A DNA stretch of 64,000 nucleotides from positions 1,612,001 through 1,676,000 of the forward strand of contig NZ_CP031123.2 of NCBI RefSeq assembly GCF_002843235.3, read 5' to 3'. Origin of the DNA: Providencia huaxiensis (GTDB lineage Bacteria > Pseudomonadota > Gammaproteobacteria > Enterobacterales > Enterobacteriaceae). Positions 8,017 to 19,919 of the stretch are shown piece by piece (position 1 is the stretch's first letter; the number at the start of each line of letters is the position of its first letter). A model generated the notes under the pieces. That model was given only the letters and a program-made list of their open reading frames with translations, did not search any database and was not told the DNA's origin. The position numbers and the translations under genes are program-made.

Positions 8017-10689
8017 TTAATGTAGCATCTGCCTTATCACATAATGCAAAATACCACCATGACGGTAATAATCCATCTCAGTTGACGTATCAATACGACA
8101 GCGAGTTATAACTTCCTTTATATCACCATTGCCATAAGTGATCCTCACTGTGATATCCTGCCCTGGGGTAATTGATTGTAACCCTGTGACATCAATGCGT
8201 TCATCTCCTTTTAACCCGAGCGTTTTGCGAGATACCCCATCTTTGAATTCTAGAGGTATAACCCCCATGCCAATCAAATTAGAACGGTGGATACGCTCAT
8301 ATGATTCAGTAATAACGACTCTCACACCTAATAAATTCGTGCCTTTCGCAGCCCAATCCCGGCTAGAACCTGAACCGTATTCTTTACCTGCGATTATGGC
8401 CAGTGGGCGATTTTCTTGTTGATACAACATTGCCGCATCATAAATCGCCATTTGTTTGCCAGTCGGTATATGTAAGGTATAGCCCCCTTCAACACCGGGC
8501 ACCATTTCATTACGAATACGAATGTTTGCAAATGTCCCCCGCATCATCACTTCATGGTTACCACGACGCGAACCATAAGAGTTGAAATCTGCGACAGCAA
8601 CACCGTGCTCTTGCAGATATCGCCCAGCAGGGCTCTCTTTTTTGATATTCCCCGCAGGAGAAATATGGTCAGTAGTTACCGAGTCGCCGAGGATCGCTAA
8701 AATATTTGCACCATGAATATCGTTGACCGGTGCTGGCTGGACTTTCATCCCCTCGAAGAAAGGTGGATGGCGAATATAGGTTGAGTCTTCTTGCCAAGAA
8801 TAAGTGGAAGAACTTTCAACTTTTAATGCTCTCCAAGCGTCATCACCTTCAAAAACCGCATTATATTCCTTACGGAACATATCTGTTTTAACTTGCTGTA
8901 CAGCTTGCGCAATTTCAGCACTCGATGGCCAAATATCTTTCAAGTAAACATCGTTACCTGATTTATCGACACCGATAGGATCGGTTTTCAAGTTGATATT
9001 CATATTACCCGCCAGCGCATAGGCAACCACAAGTGGCGGTGATGCTAACCAGTTGGTTTTCACCAGTGGGTGAATTCGCCCCTCAAAGTTACGGTTACCT
9101 GACAGCACGGCACCAACAGTAAGATCTGTTTGTTTAATCGCCTCTTCTATTGGTTCTGGTAATGGCCCTGAGTTACCTATACAGGTTGTACATCCATACC
9201 CAACAAGGTTAAATCCAAGCTTATCTAAATACGGCGTTAAGCCGGCAACGGCAAGATAATCAGTAACCACTTTAGAGCCCGGTGCCAATGAAGATTTAAC
9301 CCATGGCTGGCGAACTAACCCTTTTTCAACAGCTTTTTTTGCTAATAGCCCCGCTGCCATTAATACACTTGGGTTCGACGTATTTGTACAAGATGTAATT
9401 GCTGCAATAACGACTGCGCCATCGGTTAACTCAAAGGTTTTATTTTGATATTTAACGGAAGGATAGCTTGATGGGGTTTTCTTGTTAACTTCTAACTCGA
9501 CTGCACCGCGAAATGCTTTTGATACTTGGCTGAGTTCAACTCTGTCTTGTGGACGTTTAGGCCCTGCTAAGCTGGACTCCACCGTTGACATGTCTAACTC
9601 AAGTGTACTGGTAAAAATCGGTTCATCACCTGCATAACGCCATAAACCCTGCTCTTTACTATAAGCTTCCACCAGCGCAATTTCATCATCACTGCGCCCA
9701 GTTAAACGCATATAAGACAGTGTTACTTCATCAACAGGGAAAAAGCCACACGTTGCGCCATATTCAGGGGACATATTCGCAATTGTTGCTCGGTCTGCTA
9801 ATGGCAAATCGGCCAAGCCATCACCATAAAATTCAACAAACTTACCCACTACACCATGTTGACGTAGCATTTGTGTTACCGTCAATACAAGGTCGGTTGC
9901 CGTTATCCCTTCGGGTAATTTCCCTGTTAATTTAAAGCCCACAACATCAGGGATCAGCATTGAAACCGGTTGGCCTAACATCGCGGCTTCAGCTTCAATA
10001 CCACCGACACCCCATCCTAGTACACCGAGCCCGTTGATCATGGTTGTATGGGAGTCTGTTCCGACTAAGGTATCCGGGTAAGCATATAATTTACCGTCAA
10101 TTTCTTCATGCCATACCGCCTTACCTAGGTATTCTAAATTAACTTGGTGACAAATACCGGTACCCGGTGGCACCACTTGAAAACGGTTAAATGCTTTTTG
10201 CCCCCAACGTAGAAATAAATAACGTTCATGGTTACGCGCCATTTCAATTTCGACGTTATCATCAAAAGCAGATTGTGTGGCAAACTCATCCACCATAACA
10301 GAGTGGTCAATCACTAAATCAACGGGAGACAGCGGGTTCACTTGCTCAACATTACCGCCTAGTGATTTAACCGCTTCACGCATCGCAGCAAGGTCAACAA
10401 CCGCCGGAACTCCGGTAAAATCTTGCATGAGAACACGCGCGGGGCGATAAGCAATTTCCCTATCTGCATGCGCGTTTTTTTGCCAGTCAATGATGGCTTG
10501 TAAATCTTGTTCGACAACTGAGCTCCCATCAATATGACGTAATAGGTTTTCGAGTAAGACTTTTAATGACTTAGGTAACTTCGTCCCCTCACCGAGCTTT
10601 TTTTCAGCAAGCGCTAAACTGAAGTAATTATACTGCTTGTTTCCAACATTGAGTGTCGAGGCACTCGTTGTTTTTAGACTCAACGACAT
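8017..10689 (-). CDS. acnA: Aconitate hydratase A
   Basis: Converts citrate to isocitrate through cis-aconitate in the TCA cycle. In E. coli, AcnA is the stable, stress-induced isoenzyme. The 890-residue length matches. The [4Fe-4S] cysteines are C434 (TSCTNTSNP), C500 and C503 ([12 protein letters not shown]). The swivel-domain active-site loop [14 protein letters not shown] is present near the C-terminus. The start has a very strong ribosome binding site, AAGGAGGAG. It lies downstream of cysB on the same strand but separated by the cysB terminator and 278 bases, so it has its own promoter. Confidence 0.97.
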   Translation of the reverse strand: MSLSLKTTSASTLNVGNKQYNYFSLALAEKKLGEGTKLPKSLKVLLENLLRHIDGSSVVEQDLQAIIDWQKNAHADREIAYRPARVLMQDFTGVPAVVDLAAMREAVKSLGGNVEQVNPLSPVDLVIDHSVMVDEFATQSAFDDNVEIEMARNHERYLFLRWGQKAFNRFQVVPPGTGICHQVNLEYLGKAVWHEEIDGKLYAYPDTLVGTDSHTTMINGLGVLGWGVGGIEAEAAMLGQPVSMLIPDVVGFKLTGKLPEGITATDLVLTVTQMLRQHGVVGKFVEFYGDGLADLPLADRATIANMSPEYGATCGFFPVDEVTLSYMRLTGRSDDEIALVEAYSKEQGLWRYAGDEPIFTSTLELDMSTVESSLAGPKRPQDRVELSQVSKAFRGAVELEVNKKTPSSYPSVKYQNKTFELTDGAVVIAAITSCTNTSNPSVLMAAGLLAKKAVEKGLVRQPWVKSSLAPGSKVVTDYLAVAGLTPYLDKLGFNLVGYGCTTCIGNSGPLPEPIEEAIKQTDLTVGAVLSGNRNFEGRIHPLVKTNWLASPPLVVAYALAGNMNINLKTDPIGVDKSGNDVYLKDIWPSSAEIAQAVQQVKTDMFRKEYNAVFEGDDAWRALKVESSSTYSWQEDSTYIRHPPFFEGMKVQPAPVNDIHGANILAILGDSVTTDHISPAGNIKKESPAGRYLQEHGVAVADFNSYGSRRGNHEVMMRGTFANIRIRNEMVPGVEGGYTLHIPTGKQMAIYDAAMLYQQENRPLAIIAGKEYGSGSSRDWAAKGTNLLGVRVVITESYERIHRSNLIGMGVIPLEFKDGVSRKTLGLKGDERIDVTGLQSITPGQDITVRITYGNGDIKEVITRCRIDTSTEMDYYRHGGILHYVIRQMLH

Positions 10690-10901
10690 AACTCCTCCTT
10701 GGTTTTTATGACTATGGCAATATGTGTATTTACCACTATTATTTTTTGTTAACCAATTGTAATCATAGTTGCTCTAGAGATTTGATTTATAGATTTTGTG
10801 CCAAATATTGAATTTATCTCTATTAATAATAGGAAATTTAAGATAAGAAGGGAAATAAGTCAGAAAAAAACCGAGAACACCAGCTAGGTATTAATAATAA
10901 A

Positions 10902-10930
10902 AACCCTAGAAATACGATCACTAGGGTTCC
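10902..10930 (-). terminator. Terminator of cysB
   Basis: A perfect 8-bp inverted repeat (AACCCTAG / CTAGGGTT) with an 11-base loop lies just past the cysB stop. On the minus strand it is followed by TTTTATTATT. Confidence 0.75.
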
Positions 10931-10967
10931 TTCTTACAAATTAAGACAATGCAAAAATATAAAGAAA

Positions 10968-12257
<1,290 letters not shown>

Positions 12258-14291
12258 ATGCGTTTGAATGTTTTGGCTTTATTAATTGGTATGTCAACTA
12301 TTTCTTTTGCCCCTACGCTATTGGCGAAAGAAGTCAGTTATGGACAACAAAAAATTGTTTTGTCTGATGCAATTGAACCCGGAAATGATTTTTATCGTTA
12401 TGTTAATGACGATTGGATAAATAAAGCACAAATCCCTACTGGTATGCCACGCATTAACTCTTTTGTGGAATTATATTTAAACACAGAAAAACAAATTCAA
12501 TCGATTATTGACCAACTACAGCAGATCCCTGAAAACAAGCTCACGCATAATCAACGAAATATTCGAAATTTATACCTCAGTTACCTGAATGAAAAAGCTA
12601 TTGAGCAAGCTGGAATTACCCCAATAAAATCCGATTTAGATGCCATTTCTAAAGCTAAAAACCATAATGATATTAGCAAATTAATGACAAAACCCGACTA
12701 TAAATCGCTGATTTCCTACTGGGTAGACTTAGATGCCAAAGCACCTGATACCTATGTACTTTATATCGGCCAAGGCGGTTTAGGGCTACCTAACCGTACT
12801 TATTACCTCGATAACACACCGCAAATGGAAGATATTCGAAAAAGTTATATCGCTTATATCGCTACCATGCTAGAGCTAGCCGGTGAAAAAGATGTCACAC
12901 AGAAAGCACAGAAAATTTTTGATTTGGAAAAAGCAATTGCAACTGTACATTGGAGCCCTGAGGCCCGCCGTGACACGATCAAAAACTACCACGCGATGAG
13001 CTTAGCTGAAATGAAAAACCATACTCAAGGTTTTGATTGGAATAGCTTTATTACTAGCCGCAAGTTAACTGATAAACAACTTGAGAAAGTGATCGTTGAA
13101 ACCGACAGCGCAGTGGAACAAACCGCAAAGATTTTTGCAGATACCCCAGTTTCAACATTAAAAGATTACTTAACCTTTCAGTACATTAGTGAACATGCAC
13201 GTTATTTAAACCAAACCATCGCAGATGCGCAGTTTGATTTTTACTCGAAGAAACTTAATGGTATTGAAAAGCAACGCACCCGCCAAGAACGTGCGTTGCA
13301 AACCGTTAACTCACTCCAAGGTGAGCCTTTAGGGCAAATTTACGTCGAACAATATTTCGACCCACAAGCAAAAGAAAAAATTAAAGATTTGGTCAGTTAT
13401 GTGAGAGGAACATTTAATTCACGCTTAAAAGTCAATGACTGGATGGATGAGCCCACTCGCCAAGAAGCCCTTAGAAAATTGGAACAATTTACGGTTAAAG
13501 TGGGTTATCCCGATCAATGGAATGACTTTAGTTCGATTAACCTCAAGCCCGATTCATTATTAGAGAATTATAAGCAAGTTCTAGCTTGGTCATATGATGA
13601 TATGATTGGCAAAATTGGCCAACCTGTTCGTCAATGGGAATGGGGAATGACGCCACAAACAGTCAATGCCTATTTCAACCCAGTTCAAAACGAAATTGTG
13701 TTTCCTGCTGCTATTTTGCAAGCCCCTTTCTTTGACCCTAATGTTGACCCTGCCTATAACTATGGTGCAATAGGTGCCGTAATCGGCCACGAAATGGGCC
13801 ATGGTTTTGACGACCAAGGTAGTCTATATGACGGTACTGGGCAATTACGTAACTGGTGGAGTGAGAGCGCCAAAACTCACTTTAAAGAAAAGACCGCTAA
13901 GCTTGTTGATCAATATAACGCATTTACTGTTGATGGTTTAAATGTAAATGGCGAGCTTACATTAGGGGAAAATATCGGTGACCTCGGTGGGTTAAATATT
14001 GCCTTGAGTGCTTATAAACAATTCGCCAAAGAAAGCTATCCAAATGGTGAGGCCCCAATTATTGACGGAACAACTGGGTTACAACGTTTCTTCATCGCTT
14101 GGGCTCGTACATGGCAAGAACTGTCAAATAAAGAATCTGAACGTAATAAGATTATGACTGACCCTCATAGTCCTAACCAATTCCGTGCTAATGGTGTAGT
14201 ACGCAATATTGATGATTGGTACCAAACATTCGGTGTCGATAAAAATAGCGCTCTGTATTTGGCGCCAGAGCAACGTATTCGTATTTGGTAA
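12258..14291 (+). CDS. M13-family (neprilysin/PepO-like) zinc metallopeptidase, exported
   Basis: A 677-residue endopeptidase of the M13 family, which cuts short peptides in the cell envelope. Residues 1-23 form a signal peptide ending TLLAKE, so the protein is likely periplasmic or secreted. Zinc ligands are H511 and H515 in IGHEMGH, with E512 catalytic, and E571 in LGENIGDLGG, with D575 nearby. The C-terminal RIRIW resembles the conserved family end. ATG 12258 has GAGAGG upstream. The gene and the convergent sodC sit between cysB and topA and are absent from this interval in E. coli. Regulation is not evident; substrate is unknown. Confidence 0.9.
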   Translation: MRLNVLALLIGMSTISFAPTLLAKEVSYGQQKIVLSDAIEPGNDFYRYVNDDWINKAQIPTGMPRINSFVELYLNTEKQIQSIIDQLQQIPENKLTHNQRNIRNLYLSYLNEKAIEQAGITPIKSDLDAISKAKNHNDISKLMTKPDYKSLISYWVDLDAKAPDTYVLYIGQGGLGLPNRTYYLDNTPQMEDIRKSYIAYIATMLELAGEKDVTQKAQKIFDLEKAIATVHWSPEARRDTIKNYHAMSLAEMKNHTQGFDWNSFITSRKLTDKQLEKVIVETDSAVEQTAKIFADTPVSTLKDYLTFQYISEHARYLNQTIADAQFDFYSKKLNGIEKQRTRQERALQTVNSLQGEPLGQIYVEQYFDPQAKEKIKDLVSYVRGTFNSRLKVNDWMDEPTRQEALRKLEQFTVKVGYPDQWNDFSSINLKPDSLLENYKQVLAWSYDDMIGKIGQPVRQWEWGMTPQTVNAYFNPVQNEIVFPAAILQAPFFDPNVDPAYNYGAIGAVIGHEMGHGFDDQGSLYDGTGQLRNWWSESAKTHFKEKTAKLVDQYNAFTVDGLNVNGELTLGENIGDLGGLNIALSAYKQFAKESYPNGEAPIIDGTTGLQRFFIAWARTWQELSNKESERNKIMTDPHSPNQFRANGVVRNIDDWYQTFGVDKNSALYLAPEQRIRIW

Positions 14292-14304
14292 TTTATCAAT
14301 GAAA

Positions 14305-14341
14305 AAAGAAGGCTCGAGATTTAACTTGAGCCTTCTTTCTA
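14305..14341 (+). terminator. Terminator of the M13 peptidase gene
   Basis: The perfect 11-bp inverted repeat AAAGAAGGCTC / GAGCCTTCTTT with a 12-base loop begins 14 bases after the stop. It is T-rich on its 3' side. Confidence 0.8.
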
Positions 14342-14342
14342 T

Positions 14343-14391
14343 AGCTAGGCGCTAAGCCCTAAGAGCATACATCAGTATGTAACTAAAATCA
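14343..14391. repeat. Decayed copy of the adjacent palindromic element
   Basis: The segment GCTAGGCGCTAAGCCCTAAG followed by AGCATACATCAGTATGTAAC closely resembles the left and central part of the 128-bp palindrome at 14474-14601 (GCTAGGCAGCAAGCGGCGCTAAGCC... GCATACATAAGTATGTGAC). It has an internal deletion and substitutions and lacks the right arm. It is probably an old copy or a partial duplication of the neighbouring element. Confidence 0.65.
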
Positions 14392-14473
14392 GAAGCTTAA
14401 ATAACAACTCTGTTGTTTAAATCACTTTCTAATTAATGCAATACTGTCGTTTAAATTACTTTATAATCAATAC

Positions 14474-14601
14474 AATACGCTAAATAGTTCAAGTTGTGGC
14501 TAGGCAGCAAGCGGCGCTAAGCCCTAGGAGCATACATAAGTATGTGACTAGGGTTAGCAAGCGCAGCTAACAACGCCACAGCTTGAAATATGACGCGTAT
14601 T
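14474..14601. repeat. 128-bp imperfect palindromic intergenic element
   Basis: Outer arms AATACGC (14474) and GCGTATT (14595) enclose TTCAAGTTGTGGC and GCCACAGCTTGAA. The centre is the smaller palindrome CATACATAAGTATG. The whole could fold into one long hairpin on either strand. It resembles, from memory, dispersed intergenic repeats of enterobacteria such as ERIC-like elements carrying a CATACATAAGTATG-type core. The right end overlaps the sodC stop codon by 2 bases, so it lies in the 3' untranslated region of sodC and may act as a terminator or mRNA stabiliser. Confidence 0.75.
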
Positions 14602-15124
14602 ATTTGATGACGCCGCAGGCCATTCTAGCCCCACCACCGCCTAACGCTTCTGGATTATCAGAATAGTTATCACCACCCACATGCACCATCAATGCACGAT
14701 CTTGAACATCTTTGAGTGATTTTAAACGTGGTGCTAATACCGCATAATCAGCATTACCTTGGCTATCGGCAACTAGGCCAGGTAAATCGCCTAAATGCCC
14801 TGTATTATCATAAGGACCTTTATGGACACCTGTTTTAGCTGTGTCTAAATGACCACCTGCTTTTAATGCTGGAACTGATTTACCGTCTTTTTCTCCGGGT
14901 TCACAGCTTGGGTTTTCATGAATATGAAACCCATGAATGCCAGCTTGCAGGCCCGTTAATTTGGGCGTGAACAGTAATCCATATTCCGTTTCTGAGATAA
15001 CAACCTCACCTATTGCTTTACCATCACCTGTTGGGGTCGCTTCTTTTAATACAACAGTAGATTGAGCAGCGTATGCTGTCCCCGCTGTCAATAATGCAGC
15101 CAGTAAACACATTTTTAACTTCAT
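14600..15124 (-). CDS. sodC: Periplasmic Cu,Zn superoxide dismutase
   Basis: Dismutes superoxide in the periplasm. The 174 residues start with a signal peptide ending AYAAQ (about residue 19). Copper and zinc ligands are seen in GFHIHENPSCEP, in the zinc loop GGHLDTAKTGVHKGPYDNTG, and in MVHVGGDNYSD. Two cysteines (PSCEP and MACGV) form the family disulfide. The ribosome binding site is GGAGG before ATG 15124. It is convergent with the M13 peptidase gene, and the 128-bp palindrome abuts its stop. Confidence 0.95.
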   Translation of the reverse strand: MKLKMCLLAALLTAGTAYAAQSTVVLKEATPTGDGKAIGEVVISETEYGLLFTPKLTGLQAGIHGFHIHENPSCEPGEKDGKSVPALKAGGHLDTAKTGVHKGPYDNTGHLGDLPGLVADSQGNADYAVLAPRLKSLKDVQDRALMVHVGGDNYSDNPEALGGGGARMACGVIK

Positions 15125-15385
15125 TTTGCCTCCGGTGTATAACTTTTATCTATCATTCCATCGACTTACCTAAACACCTTAACAAGGTAAGAACTATTAC
15201 TGTCAATTGATAACCACAACGACTTTATCTTAAGTTAACACAAATTAGTTATCACTTTGGTGCTACATTTGAGTTTAGTTGAAAATTGGCGGTTATATCA
15301 CAGTGAGCGATAAGAAATAAAGGAAATGACCGTATAACAGTGGGTTATTCACCGATAGGCATTGATATGAAATTGACAAGTTAAC
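15125..15385 (-). other. Non-coding stretch between sodC and the topA terminator
   Basis: With the terminator that follows, this is the 318-base gap upstream of sodC. It must contain the sodC promoter. No open frame with a ribosome binding site and no clear operator were seen. Confidence 0.5.
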
Positions 15386-15420
15386 AAAAAAGCCAATCAA
15401 ATTAAATGATTGGCTTTTTT
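15386..15420 (-). terminator. Terminator of topA
   Basis: A perfect 14-bp inverted repeat (AAAAAAGCCAATCA / TGATTGGCTTTTTT) with a 7-base loop lies 22 bases past the topA stop. The symmetric A and T runs make it potentially bidirectional. Confidence 0.92.
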
Positions 15421-15442
15421 TCTTGAAAACAAAAGAGAACAA

Positions 15443-18049
15443 TTATTTCTCTTTCACTTCCCATTTACCGTCAACGTAAAACGCACTCCAACCCGTTGCT
15501 TTGCCATTTTTTTCTGAAGAAACATATTGTTGCTTCGTTTTACGGCTAAAACGGACGACAGTTGGGTTACCTTCGCCATCTTCAGCTGGTGCTTCCGCCA
15601 AATAAGCAAGTTTTTCAGGTAAACGGTCTTTAAAGCGTTGTAATTCTGCAACTAATGGTGCACGTGTTTCCCGTGATTTAGGGAATGTATTTGCCGCAAG
15701 GAAAACCCCAGCTGCGCCATCACGTAACACAAAATACGCATCGGACTTTTCACATGGAAGTTCCGGTAATGGAACCGGATCTTCTTTCGGTGGTGCGACT
15801 TCACCACTTCGTAAAATTTTACGCGTATTTTTACACTCTTCGTTGGTACACCCCATGTACTTACCAAAACGCCCCATTTTCAGGTGCATTTCCGAACCAC
15901 ACTTGTCACATTCAATGACTGGGCCATCGTAACCCTTAATACGGAATTCGCCTTCTTCGATTTCATAGCCTTCACATGCCGGGTTATTACCACAGACATG
16001 TAATTTACGGCCATTATCAATCAAATAGCTGTCCATCGCGGTGCCACATTTTGGACAACGACGTTTTGCTCTTAACGCATTAGTTTCCGCATCATCCCCT
16101 TCAAGCACATTTAAGACTTCATCTTCAGGGATAAGGTTGATTGTTTTTTTACAACGTTCTTTTGGTGGTAAAGCGTAACCAGAACAACCTAAAAATACCC
16201 CGGTTGACGCGGTACGAATACCCATATGGCGTTCACAATCAGGGCAAATGATTGAAGTGATCACCATTGGATTGGTGCGCATTCCACCTTCTTCCGGTTC
16301 TTTTTCAGCAACGTTTAGCTGCTTACTGAAGTCAGAGAAGAATTCATCTAACACCGCTTTCCATTCGGCATCATGATTAGCAACGTGGTCAAGTTGGTCT
16401 TCCATACGCGCAGTAAAATCGTAGTTCATCAGGTCGTTAAAGTTTTCCTCTAATCGATCGGTTACGATTTCACCCATTTTCTCTGCATAGAAACGACGAT
16501 TTTCAACTTTGACATAACCTCTATCTTGGATCGTCGAAATAATCGCTGCATACGTTGAAGGACGACCAATACCGCGTTTTTCTAGCTCTTTAACCAAAGA
16601 TGCTTCACTAAAACGTGCTGGCGGCTTGGTAAAGTGCTGGCTAGGCAATAACTCAGTTAATGACAATTCCACACCAACTTGTATTGGCGGTAATGTTTTA
16701 TCTTCATCATTTTTACGCAATGCAGGCATGACTTTCGTCCAACCATCAAAGCGCAGAGTACGCCCTTTGGCTTTTAGTTCAAAATCCCCTGCTTTGACCG
16801 TTAAGGTTGTTGAATCATATTTCGCAGGTGTCATTTGACACGCCACAAATTGATTCCAAATCAATTGATACAACCTTTTCGCGTCGTTCTCCATGTCTTT
16901 TAGTGATTCAGGTAAAACATCGACACTCGAAGGACGAATGGCTTCGTGCGCCTCTTGCGAATTATCTTTACTACTATAAACATTCGCGTCTTTTGGCAGG
17001 TATTTCGCGCCAAAATTATCATTAATATAACCACGAACCATGTCGAGTGCATCTTGGCTCAAGTTTGTTGAGTCAGTACGCATATAGGTGATGTACCCAG
17101 CTTCATAAAGGCGCTGAGCCATCATCATGGTTTTTTTCACGCCAAAACCTAAACGGGTGCTGGCGGCTTGTTGTAGCGTTGACGTGATATACGGTGCGCT
17201 CGGCTTGCTTGACGTCGGCCTATCTTCACGGTCAACAACCGAAAAACGCGCTTTCTCAAGGAGCTTAACCGCTGCTTCTGTTTGCGCTTTATTGACCGGT
17301 TTAAATGCCTTACCACCTTGTGAAGTGACTTCCATACGCAAGTTAGCGACATCTTTATCCGCTAAATCGGCATGCAGTTCCCAATATTCTTCAGGAACGA
17401 AGGCTTTAATTTCCCTTTCACGTTCAACAATGAGTTTCACTGCAACGGATTGGACACGACCAGCAGATAAGCCTCGAGCCACTTTTTTCCACAACAGTGG
17501 AGAAACCATGTAACCCACAACTCGGTCCATAAAACGACGCGCTTGTTGTGCGTTAACTCTATCTATGTTTAATTCCCCAGGACTATCAAATGCCTGAGTG
17601 ATCGCATTCTTCGTAATTTCATTAAATACAACTCGACTAAAACGAGTATCATCTCCACCTATCACTTCGCGTAAATGCCACGCAATGGCTTCCCCTTCGC
17701 GGTCCAAGTCCGTTGCGAGGTAGATGTGATCAGCATCCTCCGCCAGTGATTTAAGTTCAGAAACTACTTTTTCTTTACCAGGTAGAATTTGATAATTCGC
17801 TTTCCAACCCTGGTAAGGGTCAATCCCCATACGCTTAACTAATGCGTCACGCGGATCTTTTTTTACTTTCTTTGTTTTGTCGGTAGATGAGCCTGTACTC
17901 TTTTGTGAGCCGGTTTGTGAACCAGAGCCGCTTTTCGGCAGATCACGAATGTGGCCAACGCTGCTTTTTACAACGTAGCCACTGCCAAGATACTTATTAA
18001 TCGTTTTGGCCTTTGCCGGGGACTCCACTATAACAAGAGCTTTACCCAT
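15443..18049 (-). CDS. topA: DNA topoisomerase I (type IA)
   Basis: Relaxes negative supercoils by a single-strand break through a tyrosine. The 868-residue sequence has the Toprim domain ([19 protein letters not shown], and [13 protein letters not shown] for the acidic metal site) and the catalytic tyrosine in [15 protein letters not shown] (about residue 320). The C-terminal zinc ribbons have paired cysteines (CPDC, CPKC, CDKC). A Ser/Gly-rich linker lies near residues 40-65 and is also present in E. coli. As in E. coli, topA lies on the same side as cysB, but here the pepO-like/sodC pair intervenes. Confidence 0.97.
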   Translation of the reverse strand: MGKALVIVESPAKAKTINKYLGSGYVVKSSVGHIRDLPKSGSGSQTGSQKSTGSSTDKTKKVKKDPRDALVKRMGIDPYQGWKANYQILPGKEKVVSELKSLAEDADHIYLATDLDREGEAIAWHLREVIGGDDTRFSRVVFNEITKNAITQAFDSPGELNIDRVNAQQARRFMDRVVGYMVSPLLWKKVARGLSAGRVQSVAVKLIVEREREIKAFVPEEYWELHADLADKDVANLRMEVTSQGGKAFKPVNKAQTEAAVKLLEKARFSVVDREDRPTSSKPSAPYITSTLQQAASTRLGFGVKKTMMMAQRLYEAGYITYMRTDSTNLSQDALDMVRGYINDNFGAKYLPKDANVYSSKDNSQEAHEAIRPSSVDVLPESLKDMENDAKRLYQLIWNQFVACQMTPAKYDSTTLTVKAGDFELKAKGRTLRFDGWTKVMPALRKNDEDKTLPPIQVGVELSLTELLPSQHFTKPPARFSEASLVKELEKRGIGRPSTYAAIISTIQDRGYVKVENRRFYAEKMGEIVTDRLEENFNDLMNYDFTARMEDQLDHVANHDAEWKAVLDEFFSDFSKQLNVAEKEPEEGGMRTNPMVITSIICPDCERHMGIRTASTGVFLGCSGYALPPKERCKKTINLIPEDEVLNVLEGDDAETNALRAKRRCPKCGTAMDSYLIDNGRKLHVCGNNPACEGYEIEEGEFRIKGYDGPVIECDKCGSEMHLKMGRFGKYMGCTNEECKNTRKILRSGEVAPPKEDPVPLPELPCEKSDAYFVLRDGAAGVFLAANTFPKSRETRAPLVAELQRFKDRLPEKLAYLAEAPAEDGEGNPTVVRFSRKTKQQYVSSEKNGKATGWSAFYVDGKWEVKEK

Positions 18050-18339
18050 ATTTACCTTTACCTAAATATCAATAATGGCGCATTTCTACATTAAAATGCG
18101 CAAAATGAGGATCTCTTTTTTATATTGCGACACAATCACAATATATCAATATATTTTTAAACAATTATTTGTGTTGAAACAAAACTTATAAATTCAATCA
18201 CGTTATTCTAAAAAGCACAAAGTGTCTTCTAGTCGACTGATTTTAACCATATAAAGATGTTTAGCCATAATTGAAAACCACACACTCTACCTGATAAAAT
18301 GCTAGAAGCAACCAATTATTTTTTCAAGGAAGCCAACTT

Positions 18340-18597
18340 ATGCAAGACAGTTTACCATTCATCACAAAGAAAGAGTTACTTGAAAAAGCTAATGATATCA
18401 TAAAGAAACATGATGATTACATTCATGGTATGTTTGTTGATACCGTTGAGCAACATCGAGGTACTCTGGTATTTAAAGGGGAGTTCTTCTTGGATGAGAA
18501 CAATATTCCTACTTTAAAGAGTACAGCTGCTTTTAATATGTACAAGCACCTCGCTCATGTACTATCAGAACAATACCAATTGAGTGATAATAACTAG
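18340..18597 (+). CDS. yciN: Conserved small protein YciN
   Basis: An 85-residue cytoplasmic protein of unknown function, conserved beside topA in enterobacteria. The sequence begins MQDSLPFITKKELLEKANDI and has no signal peptide or membrane helix. A good ribosome binding site (AAGGAAG) precedes ATG 18340. It is divergent from topA by 290 bases. The assignment rests on sequence resemblance, length (E. coli about 83 aa) and position. Confidence 0.9.
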   Translation: MQDSLPFITKKELLEKANDIIKKHDDYIHGMFVDTVEQHRGTLVFKGEFFLDENNIPTLKSTAAFNMYKHLAHVLSEQYQLSDNN

Positions 18598-18693
18598 TTA
18601 ACACGTTTGCTTTTTGTATAAAATTTACCGGCTAACAAGCCGGTAAATTAATAGTAGATTTAAAAACGCTTATTCGCTAGGCGAAATTCAAAA

Positions 18694-19740
18694 TTACAAG
18701 AGTGGTTTTTGTCCGCGTTGCCACCAGCGCAATAATAAGTTATCCACGCTCTTTGCCGCGCTTCCCATAAACTTATCCATCATTTTTTTACTTAATACAT
18801 AACGAATACTAACTATTTCCTTAGTATCAATTGCATTAATAATAAAATCATCACTAACACCGATATTATCCACTAACCCTTTATCAAGCGCCTGTGAACC
18901 ATACCAATACTCCCCCGTTGCAACGGCGGAAATATCTAAAGATGGGCGGTTTTGATGCACAAATTGTTTAAATAATTCATGTGTTGAATTTAAATCTTCG
19001 ACAAACTTCTTACGGCCTTGCTCCGTATTCTCACCTAACATGGTCAATGTGCGTTTGTATTCACCCGCAGTATGAAGTTCTACATCAACATCATGTTTTT
19101 TTAGTAACCGATGGATATTCGGAATTTGAGCGACAACACCGATCGAACCAATAATGGCAAATGGCGCTGCAATGATTTTATCTGCAATGCAAGCCATCAT
19201 GTATCCGCCACTCGCCGCAACTTTATCAACCGCAATAGTCAGCGGGATATTTTTTTCTTTGATCCTTAATAATTGCGAGGCTGCTAAACCATAACCATGA
19301 ACCATCCCTCCTGGGCTTTCAAGTCTTAGTAAAACCTCGTCTTGTTGATCAGCAACTGCAAGAATAGCGCTGATCTCTTCACGTAAAGAAGCGACTTCAC
19401 GGGCATCCATGCTACCCTTGAAGTCTAATACATATAAACAAGGCTTTTTAACCCCTGTTTGGCCTAACTTAGCCCCTGTTTTCTCACTTTTTGATTTTGC
19501 TTTCTGCTGTTTTTTAAATGCTTTTAGCCACGCTTTATGTTCTGACTCATTCATTTTTATCTGTTGCATTTGGCGCTGACGCTCACGATAGCTCTCACCT
19601 AAATCTGTGATTTTCAAAGCACCTTTTGCCCCTTGTCGACGCATGCCTACGCCAAACACAAAAACAGCTAGCAAAACCACCGCCACCAAAATTGTGACGA
19701 TTTTTGCTAAAAATAGCCCATATAATGAGAAATACTCCAC
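18694..19740 (-). CDS. sohB: Inner-membrane S49-family protease SohB
   Basis: A signal-peptide-peptidase-A-type serine protease anchored in the inner membrane. I chose GTG 19740 because AAGGA lies about 8 bases upstream and the protein then opens (M)EYFSLYGLFLAKI like E. coli SohB (MELLSEYGLFLAKI). The longer frame to 19803 adds 21 unrelated residues. An N-terminal membrane helix is followed by a Lys-rich linker (about residues 50-100), then the S49 core with serine motif KVAASGGYMMA and lysine motif GEYKRTLTMLGENT. The C-terminus LLLRWWQRGQKPLL is near identical to E. coli. Confidence 0.95.
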   Translation of the reverse strand: MEYFSLYGLFLAKIVTILVAVVLLAVFVFGVGMRRQGAKGALKITDLGESYRERQRQMQQIKMNESEHKAWLKAFKKQQKAKSKSEKTGAKLGQTGVKKPCLYVLDFKGSMDAREVASLREEISAILAVADQQDEVLLRLESPGGMVHGYGLAASQLLRIKEKNIPLTIAVDKVAASGGYMMACIADKIIAAPFAIIGSIGVVAQIPNIHRLLKKHDVDVELHTAGEYKRTLTMLGENTEQGRKKFVEDLNSTHELFKQFVHQNRPSLDISAVATGEYWYGSQALDKGLVDNIGVSDDFIINAIDTKEIVSIRYVLSKKMMDKFMGSAAKSVDNLLLRWWQRGQKPLL

Positions 19741-19919
19741 AATCTGATCCTTTTGATGTTTATCTTCAATACAAAAAATAATCTCACGATTACGCGCAAA
19801 CAACCAGAAAAAAACAGAGTTAGCACGACAAACTTCGTTAATAACTATGTTAGATTAGCCAATTATCGCAATCAGTGCGATGATAACCATACATGCTAAT
19901 CACTATAGTAGGAAAGAAT

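Noticed and set aside
17127..17513. 128-codon frame on the plus strand inside topA
   Set aside because: It is antisense to the conserved TopA catalytic region, has no domain and no ribosome binding site; it is a shadow of the real gene.
15910..17950. TopA Ser/Gly-rich linker as an unusual insertion
   Set aside because: E. coli TopA has a similar Ser/Lys-rich linker at the same place, so it is ordinary.
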